The notes: generated by a model not told the origin, from the letters alone. Shown: positions 36,390-45,856, counted from the first letter of the stretch. The stretch: 64,000 bases of DNA from CAVTSA01 sp963737225 (GCA_963737225.1 CAVTSA010000008.1:1-64000), one strand, 5' to 3'. Translations and numbers: made by a program.

Positions 36390-37433
36390 TTATGCGCTCG
36401 CTCCCCGGAACAGCCGGCGTGACGCTGCCAGCATCCCGGCAAAGGTGAGGATCCAGGCAACGGCCGCGAACCAGATGCCGATCCGCGCGATGTCGACCAG
36501 GGCGCCGATGTCCGCCACCTTTCCGAACGCCTCACTCGCCGTCGCGTACATGCCAAGCGGGAAGACGATGGCCCAGAGCGACGACTGGTAGGTAAGCCGG
36601 ACGCGTGCCAGCAGATAGCGCCAGATGCCGAGCGAGATCAGCAGGGGGATCCACCAGGACCCGAACGCCCAGAACAGGAAGGTGACGCCGCCGTCCACCG
36701 GTGACGGAACCGGGAGCTGGACGTGGCGAAGGCCGAGAATGTGCGCCCCTGCGAGCACCGTGATGGCGGTCGCCCCCATCGCGATCCAGTAGGGATGCGA
36801 GAGCTGCTCGGGGGCCAGGTCCACCAGCAGGAGCCGGGACATGATGATCGCGATCAGGACCAAGTAAAGGACGACGCCGACGGACCACATGGCGGTCGCG
36901 ACGAAGGCGAAACCGCCCGCCACCGAGGCGTGGAGCGACGCCACATCGGTCGCTGCCGTGGCCACCGACTGGGTGCCCACCGCCCAGAGCAGCCAGGCGC
37001 CGCTGGCGGCTCCCAGGCCGGGTTTCCCGGGGACCACCGCAAGGCGTGCGGCCAGCCCGTAGGTGAGGAGCACCCAGGCTGCCGCCGAGAGCCCCATCAG
37101 GACCAGCGCGGGAACCTCGAGGCCGGCGCCTGTGAGACTGATCGCCAACACGTTGCCGGCCGCGACGAACGTGAAGAAGCCGAACGCACGCGTCTCCTGC
37201 GAGGCGTCGGCGAGCACCCGCCCCGGATAGGCGATCAGCCGCCAGGCGGTGGCGGCGGAGAGGACGAGGTAACCGGCGGTGGCCAGCGGGAGCAGAGGGA
37301 TCGAGATCCAGGACAGGCCCAGCGCCTTCGCCCCGGTGGCCAGGATCGCGGTCGCCATGACAAAGGCGAAGTCGGAGGGGTCCAGGTTCGCCACCTCGGC
37401 ACGGAGCCGATCGCCGAAGGTTGCCTCTGCCAT
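36390..37433 (-). CDS. TDT/SLAC1-family transporter (TehA-like)
   Basis: 347 residues with about ten hydrophobic helices. DPSDFAFVMATAILATGAKAL begins the first, and HPYWIAMGATAITVLAGAHIL and WAFGSWWIPLLISLGIWRY are typical of tellurite-resistance/dicarboxylate transporter proteins. Substrate cannot be named. It starts 4 bp after the small zinc-ribbon gene, so the two form an operon. Confidence 0.8.
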   Translation of the reverse strand: MAEATFGDRLRAEVANLDPSDFAFVMATAILATGAKALGLSWISIPLLPLATAGYLVLSAATAWRLIAYPGRVLADASQETRAFGFFTFVAAGNVLAISLTGAGLEVPALVLMGLSAAAWVLLTYGLAARLAVVPGKPGLGAASGAWLLWAVGTQSVATAATDVASLHASVAGGFAFVATAMWSVGVVLYLVLIAIIMSRLLLVDLAPEQLSHPYWIAMGATAITVLAGAHILGLRHVQLPVPSPVDGGVTFLFWAFGSWWIPLLISLGIWRYLLARVRLTYQSSLWAIVFPLGMYATASEAFGKVADIGALVDIARIGIWFAAVAWILTFAGMLAASRRLFRGASA

Positions 37434-37437
37434 CGGA

Positions 37438-37668
37438 TCAGCCGAGCGAGTCCGCCCCGCCGCCGGTCACCGGGCGTAGCCGGAGGACGGTGTCGCCGCC
37501 GCAGCCGGTGCAGGTCGCGGCTACCTCGATGAGGTCCGGGGCGACGCTCCCCAGGTCCACCTCGCACCCTCCGGGCGAGCCGCCGCAGCTGGAGCAGCGT
37601 CCAGTCTCGACCTGCGGGCGCACCAGGTCGAGCACCAGCCGGCGGACGGCGTCCGGGGTCCCGCTCAT
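37438..37668 (-). CDS. Small zinc-ribbon-like protein
   Basis: 76 residues. Two cysteine pairs, GRCSSCGGSPGGC and ATCTGCGGDT, separated by about 25 residues, make a likely zinc ribbon. No family is recognised. Its ATG overlaps the stop of a tiny upstream frame (ATGA) and its stop is 4 bp before the transporter start, suggesting an accessory factor of the transporter. Confidence 0.6.
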   Translation of the reverse strand: MSGTPDAVRRLVLDLVRPQVETGRCSSCGGSPGGCEVDLGSVAPDLIEVAATCTGCGGDTVLRLRPVTGGGADSLG

Positions 37669-37826
37669 CGTCGTGGCAGCGCGGCGAGGCGCCGCCGGCA
37701 GAGGATGTACGGTCGCCCCCGGTACTGGAACGGGAGGCTCCAGCCATGCACCAGCCGGCTGAACGGCCACAGCGTCGGACCCACGGTGTTCACGAAGAGC
37801 GTTTCGCCGATGCCCAACCCGATCAC
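37665..37826 (-). CDS. Possible 53-residue protein coupled to the zinc-ribbon gene
   Basis: A GTG at 37826 opens a short frame with VGPTLWPFSRLVHGWSLPFQ and a basic end, stopping in ATGA overlap with the next gene. The overlap and composition argue for coding; there is no clear ribosome site and no known family. It might instead be the end of a longer decayed gene. Confidence 0.35.
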   Translation of the reverse strand: MIGLGIGETLFVNTVGPTLWPFSRLVHGWSLPFQYRGRPYILCRRRLAALPRR

Positions 37827-37873
37827 GATCGGTGAAGATGCTAGCTCACGGAGCTCCCGAGCCGATTCAGTCC

Positions 37874-37932
37874 CGACTGCCGGCACTGAGGGAGTTCCCG
37901 GTGTGATTTCGGCCCCGAGCGCCGGCACTCGC
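37874..37932. repeat. Paired palindromes, core GCCGGC, 42-bp period (locus 6)
   Basis: GCCGGCACT occurs at 37879 and 37921, exactly 42 bp apart, within ACTGCCGGCACT and AGCGCCGGCACT. Each is a near-palindrome of AGTGCCGGCACT. The pair lies in the divergent gap between the transporter operon and the sugar ABC operon. Confidence 0.7.
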
Positions 37933-38033
37933 GAGAGTTGCGGGCGGGCCCCAGCCCGGACGTAAAAGGGCGAGTAGACAGGTCGATCGGGAGTCGGCCG
38001 GACGTACGTTTCAGGGCCCGCGACGTTCCGACT

Positions 38034-38061
38034 TTGCCCGTCCGGGACCATCGCATATACT
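38034..38061 (+). promoter_or_regulatory. Sigma-70-type promoter of the sugar ABC operon
   Basis: TTGCCC (38034-38039) and TATACT (38056-38061) are separated by 16 bp. The leader contains a small hairpin, GGCCCC at 38080 with GGGGCC at 38094. The gene starts at 38132 after AAGGAGGG. Confidence 0.55.
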
Positions 38062-38131
38062 CGACGGGAATAACGTTCGGGCCCCTTTTTCCCGGGGCCG
38101 TGAACTCGACCAATCTCATAAGGAGGGTCCT

Positions 38132-39475
38132 ATGGCAGGACACGAGGGATCGGTCACGGGGCGGGGCAAGATCAGCCGTCGAACCTTCCTCGGAATGACC
38201 GGGGCCGCGGCGTTGGCCCCTGTCCTCGCGACTCGCGGCCGCGCCGGCTTCTCGGCGCCGGCGTCGAGTAGCGTGATCAAGTTCTGGAACCAGCCCTGGG
38301 GTAACACCGAATTCAACCAGTTGGACCAGCAGATCACCCAGGCCTACAAGCCCTCGGGGGGCCTGCCCTCAGCCAGCTACCAGGTGATCCAGTGGGCCAA
38401 CTTCCTGCAGGTCTACACCTCGGCGGTCTCCTCCAACACCGGCCCCGCGGTGAGCTCAGGCGGCGGCACCCAGGCCTTCCTCTTCGCCTCCCAGGGGTTC
38501 ATCCACTACGCCGACCACGTGCTCGACCAGTGGAAGAGCAACGGGCTCTACGACGACTTCCTGCCCGGTCTGGTCGAGACCATGAAGACGAAGAAGGGCT
38601 ACGCGGCGGTCCCCTACAACCTCGACATGCGGGTGATGTGGTACTCGCCCTCCCTGCTCGAGAAGGCGAACGCGAGCGTGCCGACGGATTGGCAGTCGTA
38701 TCTCAACACCTGCGCGGCGCTCAAGAAGCTCGGCCTCTACGGCTTCGGGGTCGGCGCCGGCGCCGGCGTCTACACCGGTGGCCACATCATCACGAGCTTC
38801 ATGATCAACAACGGCGGCGGCCTGTTCGACAAGGAGCAGAAGCCCAACATCGTCACCAAGGCCAACATCGAGGCCGTCAACTTCATCCTGGAGTGCGTCA
38901 GCAAGGGCTACGTGGACCCGGCGACCCCCTCCTACACGAACGCCAACGTCCAGGCTCAGTGGACCGCGCAGAAGTTCGGGATGGGATGGGACACGGCCGG
39001 CCTCGGCGTCAACGTCGCCGGCACCGTCGGGCCCACGCTCAAGGTTGGGAGTCCGCTCAAGGGGCCGACCGGGAAGAAGGGCGCGCTGTTCTTCCCGAAC
39101 AACATCATGATGTACAAGAACACCCCCACTACCAAGGGCTCGGAGGCTTTCCTGACCTATTACTACAAGAACATGAAGCCGCTCTGGACGCAAAGCACCG
39201 GCATCGGGCTGCCTCCCTTCAAGTCATTCACCGAGACGCCGCAGTTCAAGTCCGACCCCAACATGGTCAAGGTGATCCAAGAGTGGCAGCCAATCTCCCG
39301 CGTCTGGTCCGCGCCGGGCAGCGACTCGCTGTTCCTGGGAGTCACCACCGTCGACGGGACGCCGGCCATGGTGAACTTCGCCCAGCAGGTCTACGGCGGC
39401 CGGACCGACGCCAAATCCGCCCTCACCACACTGCAGAACGCCGTCACCTCAAACCTCCAGCAGACCGGCGGATGA
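38132..39475 (+). CDS. ABC transporter solute-binding protein, family 1, Tat-exported
   Basis: 447 residues. SRRTFLGMTGAAALAPVLA is a twin-arginine signal, so the folded protein is exported. The body follows family 1 carbohydrate-binding proteins: VIKFWNQPWG, YAAVPYNLDMRVMWYSPSLLEKA, FFPNNIMMYKNT. No lipobox cysteine is evident after the signal. A strong ribosome site and promoter precede it. It delivers a sugar or related solute to the two permeases downstream. Confidence 0.9.
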   Translation: MAGHEGSVTGRGKISRRTFLGMTGAAALAPVLATRGRAGFSAPASSSVIKFWNQPWGNTEFNQLDQQITQAYKPSGGLPSASYQVIQWANFLQVYTSAVSSNTGPAVSSGGGTQAFLFASQGFIHYADHVLDQWKSNGLYDDFLPGLVETMKTKKGYAAVPYNLDMRVMWYSPSLLEKANASVPTDWQSYLNTCAALKKLGLYGFGVGAGAGVYTGGHIITSFMINNGGGLFDKEQKPNIVTKANIEAVNFILECVSKGYVDPATPSYTNANVQAQWTAQKFGMGWDTAGLGVNVAGTVGPTLKVGSPLKGPTGKKGALFFPNNIMMYKNTPTTKGSEAFLTYYYKNMKPLWTQSTGIGLPPFKSFTETPQFKSDPNMVKVIQEWQPISRVWSAPGSDSLFLGVTTVDGTPAMVNFAQQVYGGRTDAKSALTTLQNAVTSNLQQTGG

Positions 39476-39509
39476 ACCACCAGATTCGGCGCACAAGCGG
39501 AGGGCTGGA

Positions 39510-40484
39510 ATGTCGCTAGGTTCCGTCGCCGAGGGCCTGGATCGAGCACGGCGCGGCGTGGGCAACGGCGGTCGTGGTCGCCGTTCGGGGCACGGAAGGG
39601 GGTCGGTGCTCGGGCGTCGCGGCATGACGCTGACCCTGTTCGTCGCCCCGTCCCTGATCCTGGTCCTGCTCATCAACCTCTTCCCGGTCATCTATGCCGG
39701 CTTTCAATCCGTCCACAACGGAAACCTGAATCAGGCCGGCGAGTTCGTCGGGCTCGAGAACTACGCGGCCGTCCTGTTCAACTCGACCCTCACCCCGCTG
39801 TTCTGGCACGCCGCGTGGTTCACGCTGATCTTCACGATCACGGGCGTGTTCGGCTCCTGGATCGTGGGGCTCGCGCTCGCCATCCTGCTCAGCACCAAGA
39901 TCCCGGCGAACGATGTCTTCAAGGTGCTCCTGCTGCTGCCCTGGATCGTCCCAGTGGTGGTGTCGGCGTTCTCCTGGAACTGGCTGGTGGCGACGCCGGA
40001 GAGCCCTCTCCCCTATCTCGCCTCCAAGATCGGGCTGGGCGACGTGCTGTTCCTGGCCAACCCGGTCCTGGCTCAGGTCACCGTCTGCGCCTTCAAGGTC
40101 TGGATCAGCTTCCCCTTCATGATGATGTTCATGCGGGCGGCCCTGGCCTCGGTCGACAACACCCTGTACGAAGCGGCCAGGGTCGACGGCGCCACCAGCT
40201 GGGGCATCCTGACCAGCGTCACGCTCCCGGTCATCTCCCGAACGATCTACATCAGCTGGATCCTGATGACGATCTTCTGTGTCAACGACTTCCCGACCAT
40301 CTTCCTGCTCACCGGCGGAGGGCCGGTGAACGCGACCAACTCGCTCGCGGTCCTCGCCTACACGACCGTGTTCGAGCAGTTCGAGGTAGGACCCGGGGTG
40401 GCGATCGCGGTGATCGCCACGATCGTGCTGATCTTCACCTCCGTCCTCCTCTACCGGCAGATCAGAAAGGCCTCGATGCAATGA
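39510..40484 (+). CDS. Sugar ABC transporter permease, MalF/UgpA type
   Basis: 324 residues, six main helices after a basic 38-residue cytoplasmic start. EAARVDGATSWGILTSVTLP near 225 is the EAA loop that docks the ATPase. PWIVPVVVSAFSWNWL is typical of the MalF group. It follows the binding protein by 34 bp and overlaps the next permease by 4 bp. Confidence 0.9.
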   Translation: MSLGSVAEGLDRARRGVGNGGRGRRSGHGRGSVLGRRGMTLTLFVAPSLILVLLINLFPVIYAGFQSVHNGNLNQAGEFVGLENYAAVLFNSTLTPLFWHAAWFTLIFTITGVFGSWIVGLALAILLSTKIPANDVFKVLLLLPWIVPVVVSAFSWNWLVATPESPLPYLASKIGLGDVLFLANPVLAQVTVCAFKVWISFPFMMMFMRAALASVDNTLYEAARVDGATSWGILTSVTLPVISRTIYISWILMTIFCVNDFPTIFLLTGGGPVNATNSLAVLAYTTVFEQFEVGPGVAIAVIATIVLIFTSVLLYRQIRKASMQ

Positions 40485-41365
40485 ACACCCTGGAGTCGCC
40501 AACCCTCACCGGAGCTGCCTCGCGGACCCGGCAATCCGAGATCCGGGCTCCGCGCGACCCGAGCCTGCGAGGCCGGTGGTGGCGCTTCGCGCTGGTCGCG
40601 CTCATCACCGTCATCGCCATCGTGCCCATCCTGTCGGTGCTCTACCTGGCACTCCTCCCCGGGCTGGGCAGCAAGACGACCGGGCTCACGCTCGAGAACT
40701 ACGTCCTGGTGTTCTCGCAGACCGGAGTGGCGACCTGGCTCCGGAACAGCGTGCTGGTGGCGGTGGTGACGGTGCTGGTCGCCGTCGCGGTGGCTGCCCC
40801 GGCGGGGTATGTCCTCTCCCGGGGGCGCAACCTGATGGTGTCCGGCTACGCCCTGACGCTCTTCATCATTCAGGCGCTGCCCGTCGTGACCGCCGTGATT
40901 CCACTGTTCATCCTGTTCGCCAAGATCGGCCTGGTCGACAACCTTGTAGGCGTGATGATCATCTACGTGGGGTTCACGATGTCGGTGGCGATCTGGATGA
41001 TGGCCGGCTACTACGACTCGATCCCCGTCTCCCTGGAGGAGGCCGCCTGGATCGACGGTGCCAGCATCTTCGGCGGGTTCTGGCGGATCGTGCTCCGCAA
41101 CTCGCTCCCCGGCGTCCTCTCCACCGCGATCTTTTCCTTCCTGCTGGCCTGGAACGACTACCTGGTCGCGCTGGTCTTTCTGCGCTCATCCAGCAACTAC
41201 ACGTTCCCGGTCGGCCTGGAGTCGTTCTTCCAGCAGAACGCCGTCGACTGGGGGCCGGTCTCGGCCTGCGCGGTGTTCATGATGCTGCCCCCGGTCATCG
41301 TCTTTGCCTTCCTCAACCGGTACTTCAGCATCGGTGGTATCGGAGGCTCACTCGCCGGGCAGTAA
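40481..41365 (+). CDS. Sugar ABC transporter permease, MalG/UgpE type
   Basis: 294 residues from the ATG in an ATGA overlap. EEAAWIDGASIFGGFWRIVLRNSLP is its EAA loop, and AWNDYLVALVFL and the C-terminal RYFSIGGIGGSLAGQ are typical of MalG-type subunits. No ATPase gene follows; such importers often share one housekeeping MsmX/UgpC-type ATPase encoded elsewhere. Confidence 0.9.
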   Translation: MNTLESPTLTGAASRTRQSEIRAPRDPSLRGRWWRFALVALITVIAIVPILSVLYLALLPGLGSKTTGLTLENYVLVFSQTGVATWLRNSVLVAVVTVLVAVAVAAPAGYVLSRGRNLMVSGYALTLFIIQALPVVTAVIPLFILFAKIGLVDNLVGVMIIYVGFTMSVAIWMMAGYYDSIPVSLEEAAWIDGASIFGGFWRIVLRNSLPGVLSTAIFSFLLAWNDYLVALVFLRSSSNYTFPVGLESFFQQNAVDWGPVSACAVFMMLPPVIVFAFLNRYFSIGGIGGSLAGQ

Positions 41366-41382
41366 CGACTCGACCCGGCGAT

Positions 41383-41419
41383 CGCGCAAAACGGCCCCCA
41401 CGACGGGGCCGTTTTCGCG
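41383..41419. terminator. Strong hairpin after the sugar ABC operon
   Basis: AAAACGGCCCC (41388-41398) pairs with GGGGCCGTTTT (41405-41415), extended by CGCG arms across one bulged base; loop about 6 nt. The T-run is part of the 3' arm, so it can act on both strands between convergent operons. Confidence 0.7.
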
Positions 41420-41423
41420 TGAG

Positions 41424-41535
41424 GCCGGACCCCCGGAGGTGCACCAACGGGGCCTATCCGGCCGGCTTAACCCCCGGTGGTGCACCAACGGGGCCTATCC
41501 GGCGCGCGTGGCCCCCGGTGGTGCACCAACGGGTG
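41424..41535. repeat. Three palindromes, core GTGCAC, 41-bp period (locus 7)
   Basis: GTGCAC cores start at 41439, 41480 and 41521, 41 bp apart each time. The shared unit is CCCCCGG-GGTGCACCAACGGG; the first two continue GGCCTATCCGG. It lies between the ABC operon terminator and atpC, convergent. The core is the same as at loci 1 and 2. Confidence 0.85.
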
Positions 41536-41544
41536 TCGTCACAG

Positions 41545-41967
41545 CTAGAGGCCCCTGCGGATCCTCGCCATGCGGAGCCGGGCGTCGGCCACCTCGAGCG
41601 CGAGCGACCGCTCCGCCCGCTCCCGTGGCGTCATCTCACCCTGGAGCGCCTGGGCTGCATGGTCCCGCGCCGCCTGCGCCGCCTCTTCGGAGATCTGTTC
41701 GGCGCGCTCGGCCACGTCGGCGAGCACCACCACCCGGTCCGGCAGGACCTCGAGGAAGCCGCCGCCACAGAACAGCTCGGTCACCTGGTCACCGTCCCGG
41801 ATCTCCAGCGTCCCGGGCCGGAGCGTGGTGAGCAGTGGTTCGTGCCCCGGCAGGATGCCGAGGTCACCGTCGGCCCCCCTCGCGACCAGGAAGGGACGGC
41901 CTGCACCGTCCACGTCCTGATCGAAGTTGAATCCTTCGGCGTCGACCACCGAGAGCCGGGCCGGCAT
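41545..41967 (-). CDS. atpC: ATP synthase F1 subunit epsilon
   Basis: 140 residues. The N-terminal beta-sandwich (LSVVDAEGFNFDQDV, GDLGILPGHEPLLTTLRPG, FCGGGFLEVLPDRVVVLAD) is clear, followed by a two-helix C terminus that can inhibit ATP hydrolysis. Its ATG overlaps the atpD stop by one base. It is the last gene of the operon. Confidence 0.94.
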   Translation of the reverse strand: MPARLSVVDAEGFNFDQDVDGAGRPFLVARGADGDLGILPGHEPLLTTLRPGTLEIRDGDQVTELFCGGGFLEVLPDRVVVLADVAERAEQISEEAAQAARDHAAQALQGEMTPRERAERSLALEVADARLRMARIRRGL

Positions 41968-43409
41968 TACCCGTTGTCCTCGGCGCGCAGCCGCTCTGCC
42001 TTCTCAAGCGCGTCGTCGATCGTCCCCACCATGTAGAACGCCTGCTCCGGAAGGTCGTCGTGCTTGCCGTCGAGGATCTCTTGCACCGCTCGGACCGTCT
42101 CCTTGACCGGCACGTACGCACCTGGCTGACCGGTGAACCGCTCCGCCACGAACATCGGCTGCGCCAGGTAGCGCTGGATGCGCCGCGCCCGTCCTACCGC
42201 CAGCTTGTCGTCCTCGCTCAGCTCCTCCATCCCCAGGATGGCGATGATGTCCTGCAGCTCCTTGTAGCGCTGCAGGGTTCGCTTCACGCCCTGCGCCGCC
42301 TCGTAGTGGTCGCGGCCGACGATCCGCGGCTCCAGGAACCGGGATGAGGAGTCGAGCGGGCTCACCGCCGGGTAGATGCCGATCTCGGTCAGGGCCCGGT
42401 CCAGCGACACGGTCGCGCCCAGGTGGGCGAACGTGGTCTGGATGGCCGGGTCGGTGTAGTCGTCCGCGGGCACGTAGATCGCCTGAACCGAGGTGATGGA
42501 TCCCTTTTTGGTGGAGGTGATCCGCTCCTGGAGGGTCCCCATCTCGGTCGCCAGCGTGGGTTGATACCCGACCGCGGACGGCATCCGTCCCAGCAGCGCC
42601 GACATCTCGGAACCGGCGAGCATGTACCGGAAGATGTTGTCGACAAAGAAGAGGACGTCCGCGCCTTCGGTGTCGCGGAAGTACTCGGCCATGGTGAGCC
42701 CGGTGAGCGCGATCCGCGCCCGGGCCCCGGGCGGCTCGTTCATCTGGCCGAAGACGAGCGTCGTCTTGTCGAGGACGCCGGCCGCGTCCATCTCGAGGTA
42801 CATGTCCTTGCCCTCGCGGGTCCGCTCGCCCACGCCCGCAAACACCGACCGGCCCTGGTGCTCGGTCGCGATGTTCCTGATCAGCTCCTGCACCAGCACC
42901 GTCTTGCCCACCCCGGCGCCGCCGAAGAGGCCGATCTTGGAGCCCTTGGCGAAGGTGCAGATCAGGTCGATGACCTTGATCCCGGTTTCCAGGATCTCGA
43001 TCCCGGCCGCCTGGTCCACGAGGGCCGGCGCGGCCCGGTGGATCGGCCACCGCTCGATGCCCTCCGGCGTCGGCTCGTTGTCGATCGCATCGCCGGTGAC
43101 GTTGAACAGACGGCCCAGCGTCTCCACGCCGACCGGCACCTCGATCGGCCCGCCGGTGAGCCGCACCGGGTCACCGCGGCGCATCCCGTCGGTGGTGTCC
43201 ATGCCCACACAGCGGACGGTGTCGTCGCCGATCTCGAGCTCGACCTCCAGCACCGTCTCCTTGCCGGCCCGGTTGGTCACCACCACCGCGTCGTTGATGT
43301 CGGGCAGGTTGCCGTCCGCGAACTCCACGTCGACGACGGCGCCGATCACCTGGGCGATACGTCCCGTCCCCTGCTCCGCGGCCGCCGGGGCCTCTTTGAC
43401 CTCTGCCAT
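41967..43409 (-). CDS. atpD: ATP synthase F1 subunit beta
   Basis: 480 residues. Catalytic subunit on the cytoplasmic face. P-loop GLFGGAGVGKTVL near 155-167, catalytic region GVGERTREGKD, and FVDNIFRYMLAGSEMSALLGRMPSAVGYQPTLATEMG in consecutive segments are all intact. It starts 20 bp after atpG. Confidence 0.98.
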   Translation of the reverse strand: MAEVKEAPAAAEQGTGRIAQVIGAVVDVEFADGNLPDINDAVVVTNRAGKETVLEVELEIGDDTVRCVGMDTTDGMRRGDPVRLTGGPIEVPVGVETLGRLFNVTGDAIDNEPTPEGIERWPIHRAAPALVDQAAGIEILETGIKVIDLICTFAKGSKIGLFGGAGVGKTVLVQELIRNIATEHQGRSVFAGVGERTREGKDMYLEMDAAGVLDKTTLVFGQMNEPPGARARIALTGLTMAEYFRDTEGADVLFFVDNIFRYMLAGSEMSALLGRMPSAVGYQPTLATEMGTLQERITSTKKGSITSVQAIYVPADDYTDPAIQTTFAHLGATVSLDRALTEIGIYPAVSPLDSSSRFLEPRIVGRDHYEAAQGVKRTLQRYKELQDIIAILGMEELSEDDKLAVGRARRIQRYLAQPMFVAERFTGQPGAYVPVKETVRAVQEILDGKHDDLPEQAFYMVGTIDDALEKAERLRAEDNG

Positions 43410-43429
43410 CGTGCTGTCTCGCTCTCCTC

Positions 43430-44293
43430 TTACTGGCGCAGCGCCTCGGCGCCACTGACGATCTCCATCAGTTCGGTCGTGATCGCCGCCTGACGCACCT
43501 TGTTGGCGGTCAGGGTGAGCGACGTGATCATGTCGTCGGCCGCGTTGGTCGCGTTCTGCATCGCGATCATGCGGGCGGAGTGGAAGCTCGCCTGATTTTC
43601 CAGCAGCGCTTCGTAGACCTCGGTCTCGACCCAGCGCGGCAGCAGCGCGTCGAGCACGTGTGCCGCGTCGGGCTCGTACTCGTAATCCGAGATCAGACCC
43701 TGGCCGGGATCCGGCTCCGGGATCTGAATCGGCAGCAGCGTGCGCAGGGTCGCCTCCTGACGCAGCGTGGTGATGAAGCGCGCGTAGGCGAGCAGGACGG
43801 TATCGACCTCGTCATCGTCGTAGGTCTGAAGGGCCGCGCGAACGGCCGGCAGAATCGGCGCGATGCCGGAACGGTCCGGAATGCCGGTGGCGCTGGCGAC
43901 GATGTCGCGCCGGTAGCGGGCCAGGTAGGACTCCCCCTTGCGCCCGATCGCGACATACCTGGCCTGGCCCCGGTGATGCTCGTTGACGTAGCGGGTGACG
44001 GCGCGCAGCGTGTTCGAGTTGAGTGCGCCGCAGAGCCCCTGGTCGGCTGTGATCACGATCACCAGCGCCCGGTTCCCCTCCCGCCGCGTCAGATACGGGT
44101 GCTCGAAGTGCGTCGCGCGCTGGGCGGTGCTCGCCAGCACCTCGTCGATCTTGTCGGAGTAGGGACGCGCGCGCCGAACCGTCTCCTGGGCGCCCCGTAG
44201 CTTGGTCGCCGACACCACCTGCATCGCCTTGGTGATCTTCTGCGTCGACTGGGTGCTGCGAATCCGGCGCCGGACCTCGCGGAGGGAGGGCAT
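43430..44293 (-). CDS. atpG: ATP synthase F1 subunit gamma
   Basis: 287 residues. The rotor shaft: an N-terminal helix (REVRRRIRSTQSTQKITKAMQVVSATKL) and a C-terminal helix (IAMQNATNAADDMITSLTLTANKVRQ) are the conserved coiled coil. It directly abuts atpA (1-bp spacing). Confidence 0.96.
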   Translation of the reverse strand: MPSLREVRRRIRSTQSTQKITKAMQVVSATKLRGAQETVRRARPYSDKIDEVLASTAQRATHFEHPYLTRREGNRALVIVITADQGLCGALNSNTLRAVTRYVNEHHRGQARYVAIGRKGESYLARYRRDIVASATGIPDRSGIAPILPAVRAALQTYDDDEVDTVLLAYARFITTLRQEATLRTLLPIQIPEPDPGQGLISDYEYEPDAAHVLDALLPRWVETEVYEALLENQASFHSARMIAMQNATNAADDMITSLTLTANKVRQAAITTELMEIVSGAEALRQ

Positions 44294-45838
44294 CTAGGAA
44301 GCCGCGGCGGCCGCCGGCTCCGGCTGCTTGCCGGCCACGAAGCCCGCCTCTTCGTTGTAGCTCTGGATCAGTGACCTGACGCGCTCCTCGGCCTCGTCGT
44401 CCCACTTCTTGTCGCGCTCGACCGCCTCCAGGTAGTCCTGCTGGTTCTGATTCAGCCAGCGGATGACACCGTCCTTCCACTCCCGCACCCGGTCGATCGG
44501 GACCTGGTCGAGCTGGCCCCGCGTGCCGGCGTAGATGATGAGGACCTGGGCGCCGACCGGGATCGGCTCGAACTGGTCCTGCTTCAGAAGCTCGGTCAGC
44601 CGCTGACCGCGGTCCAGCTGCCGGCGGGTCGCGGCGTCGAGGTCGGATGCGAACTGGCTGAAGGCGGCGAGCTCACGGAACTGCGCGAGATCGCTCTTCA
44701 TCCGCCCCGCGACCTTGTTCATGGGGCGGATCTGCGCGTCGCCACCGACCCGTGACACCGAGAGGCCGACCGAGATCGCAGGCCGCTGCCCGGCGTTGAA
44801 GAGGTCGCCCTCCAGGTACAGCTGGCCGTCGGTGATCGAGATCACGTTCGTCGGGATGTACGCGGAGACGTCGTTGGCCTGCGTCTCGATGACGGGCAGC
44901 GCGGTGAGCGACCCGTTGCCGTAGTCCTGCGACATGCGCGCGGCGCGCTCGAGGAGGCGGGAGTGCAGGTAGAAGACGTCCCCCGGATAGGCCTCACGGC
45001 CCGGCGGGCGGCGCAGGTTCAGCGACATCTCGCGGTAGGCCCAGGCGTGCTTGGTGAGGTCGTCGTACGCGACCAGCGCGTCCTGACCCTTGTCACGGAA
45101 GTACTCGCCGATGGCACAGGCCGCGTACGGCGCCAGGTAGTTGATGGTCGCGGGCTCCGAGGCGGTCGCGGCGACGACGCAGGTGTACTCCATCGCGCCG
45201 TGCTCCTCGAGCGCTTCCACCACGCGGACGATGTTGGCGGCGTTCTGCCCCACCGCGCAGTAGATGCAGAAGAGGTCCTTGCCTTTCTGATTGACGATGG
45301 TGTCGAGGATGATCGCGGTCTTCCCCGTCGAGCGGTCGCCGATGATCAGCTCGCGCTGACCGCGGCCGATCGGGATCATCGCGTCGATCGCCACGATCCC
45401 GGTCTGGACCGGGGTGTCGACGGTCATCCGGGTGATCACGCCGGGCGCGATCTTCTCGACCGGGCTGGTCTCCGTGGTCCCGAGCTCGCCCTTCCCGTCG
45501 ATCGGCTGCCCGAGCGCGTTCACCACCCGCCCCAGCAGCTGAGGCCCGACCGGCACCTCCACGATGCGCCCGGTGGTCCGGACCTCGTCGCCCTCCTGGA
45601 TGTGCTCGTAGGGGCCCATGATGACCGCGCCGACCCGGTCCTCCTCGAGGTTCAGCGCCATGCCGGAGACGTTGCCCGGGAACTCGAGCAGCTCCGACGC
45701 CATGGCGCCCGAGAGCCCGTAGATCTGAGCGATACCGTCACCGACGGAGATCACGCGACCCACGTCGGCCGACACCGTCTTGGCCTCGAAGTCCCGGAGC
45801 CGCTCCCGGATGACCTCTGAGATCTGACCGCTTTCCAC
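44294..45838 (-). CDS. atpA: ATP synthase F1 subunit alpha
   Basis: 514 residues. Non-catalytic nucleotide-binding subunit. The P-loop reads LIIGDRSTGKTAI, with Ser where many bacteria have Gln, a common variant. The arginine-finger region VSVGLSVSRVGGDAQ and the N-terminal b/delta-binding segment are present. It starts 18 bp after atpH. Confidence 0.97.
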   Translation of the reverse strand: MESGQISEVIRERLRDFEAKTVSADVGRVISVGDGIAQIYGLSGAMASELLEFPGNVSGMALNLEEDRVGAVIMGPYEHIQEGDEVRTTGRIVEVPVGPQLLGRVVNALGQPIDGKGELGTTETSPVEKIAPGVITRMTVDTPVQTGIVAIDAMIPIGRGQRELIIGDRSTGKTAIILDTIVNQKGKDLFCIYCAVGQNAANIVRVVEALEEHGAMEYTCVVAATASEPATINYLAPYAACAIGEYFRDKGQDALVAYDDLTKHAWAYREMSLNLRRPPGREAYPGDVFYLHSRLLERAARMSQDYGNGSLTALPVIETQANDVSAYIPTNVISITDGQLYLEGDLFNAGQRPAISVGLSVSRVGGDAQIRPMNKVAGRMKSDLAQFRELAAFSQFASDLDAATRRQLDRGQRLTELLKQDQFEPIPVGAQVLIIYAGTRGQLDQVPIDRVREWKDGVIRWLNQNQQDYLEAVERDKKWDDEAEERVRSLIQSYNEEAGFVAGKQPEPAAAAAS

Positions 45839-45856
45839 TTCTTATTCCTTCCTTCG

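Noticed and set aside
41424..41535. CRISPR array
   Set aside because: Three 41-bp steps with similar repeats look array-like, but the spacer parts are also partly conserved, the repeat is a palindrome of about 22 bp, copy number is two or three at each locus, and no cas genes are present.
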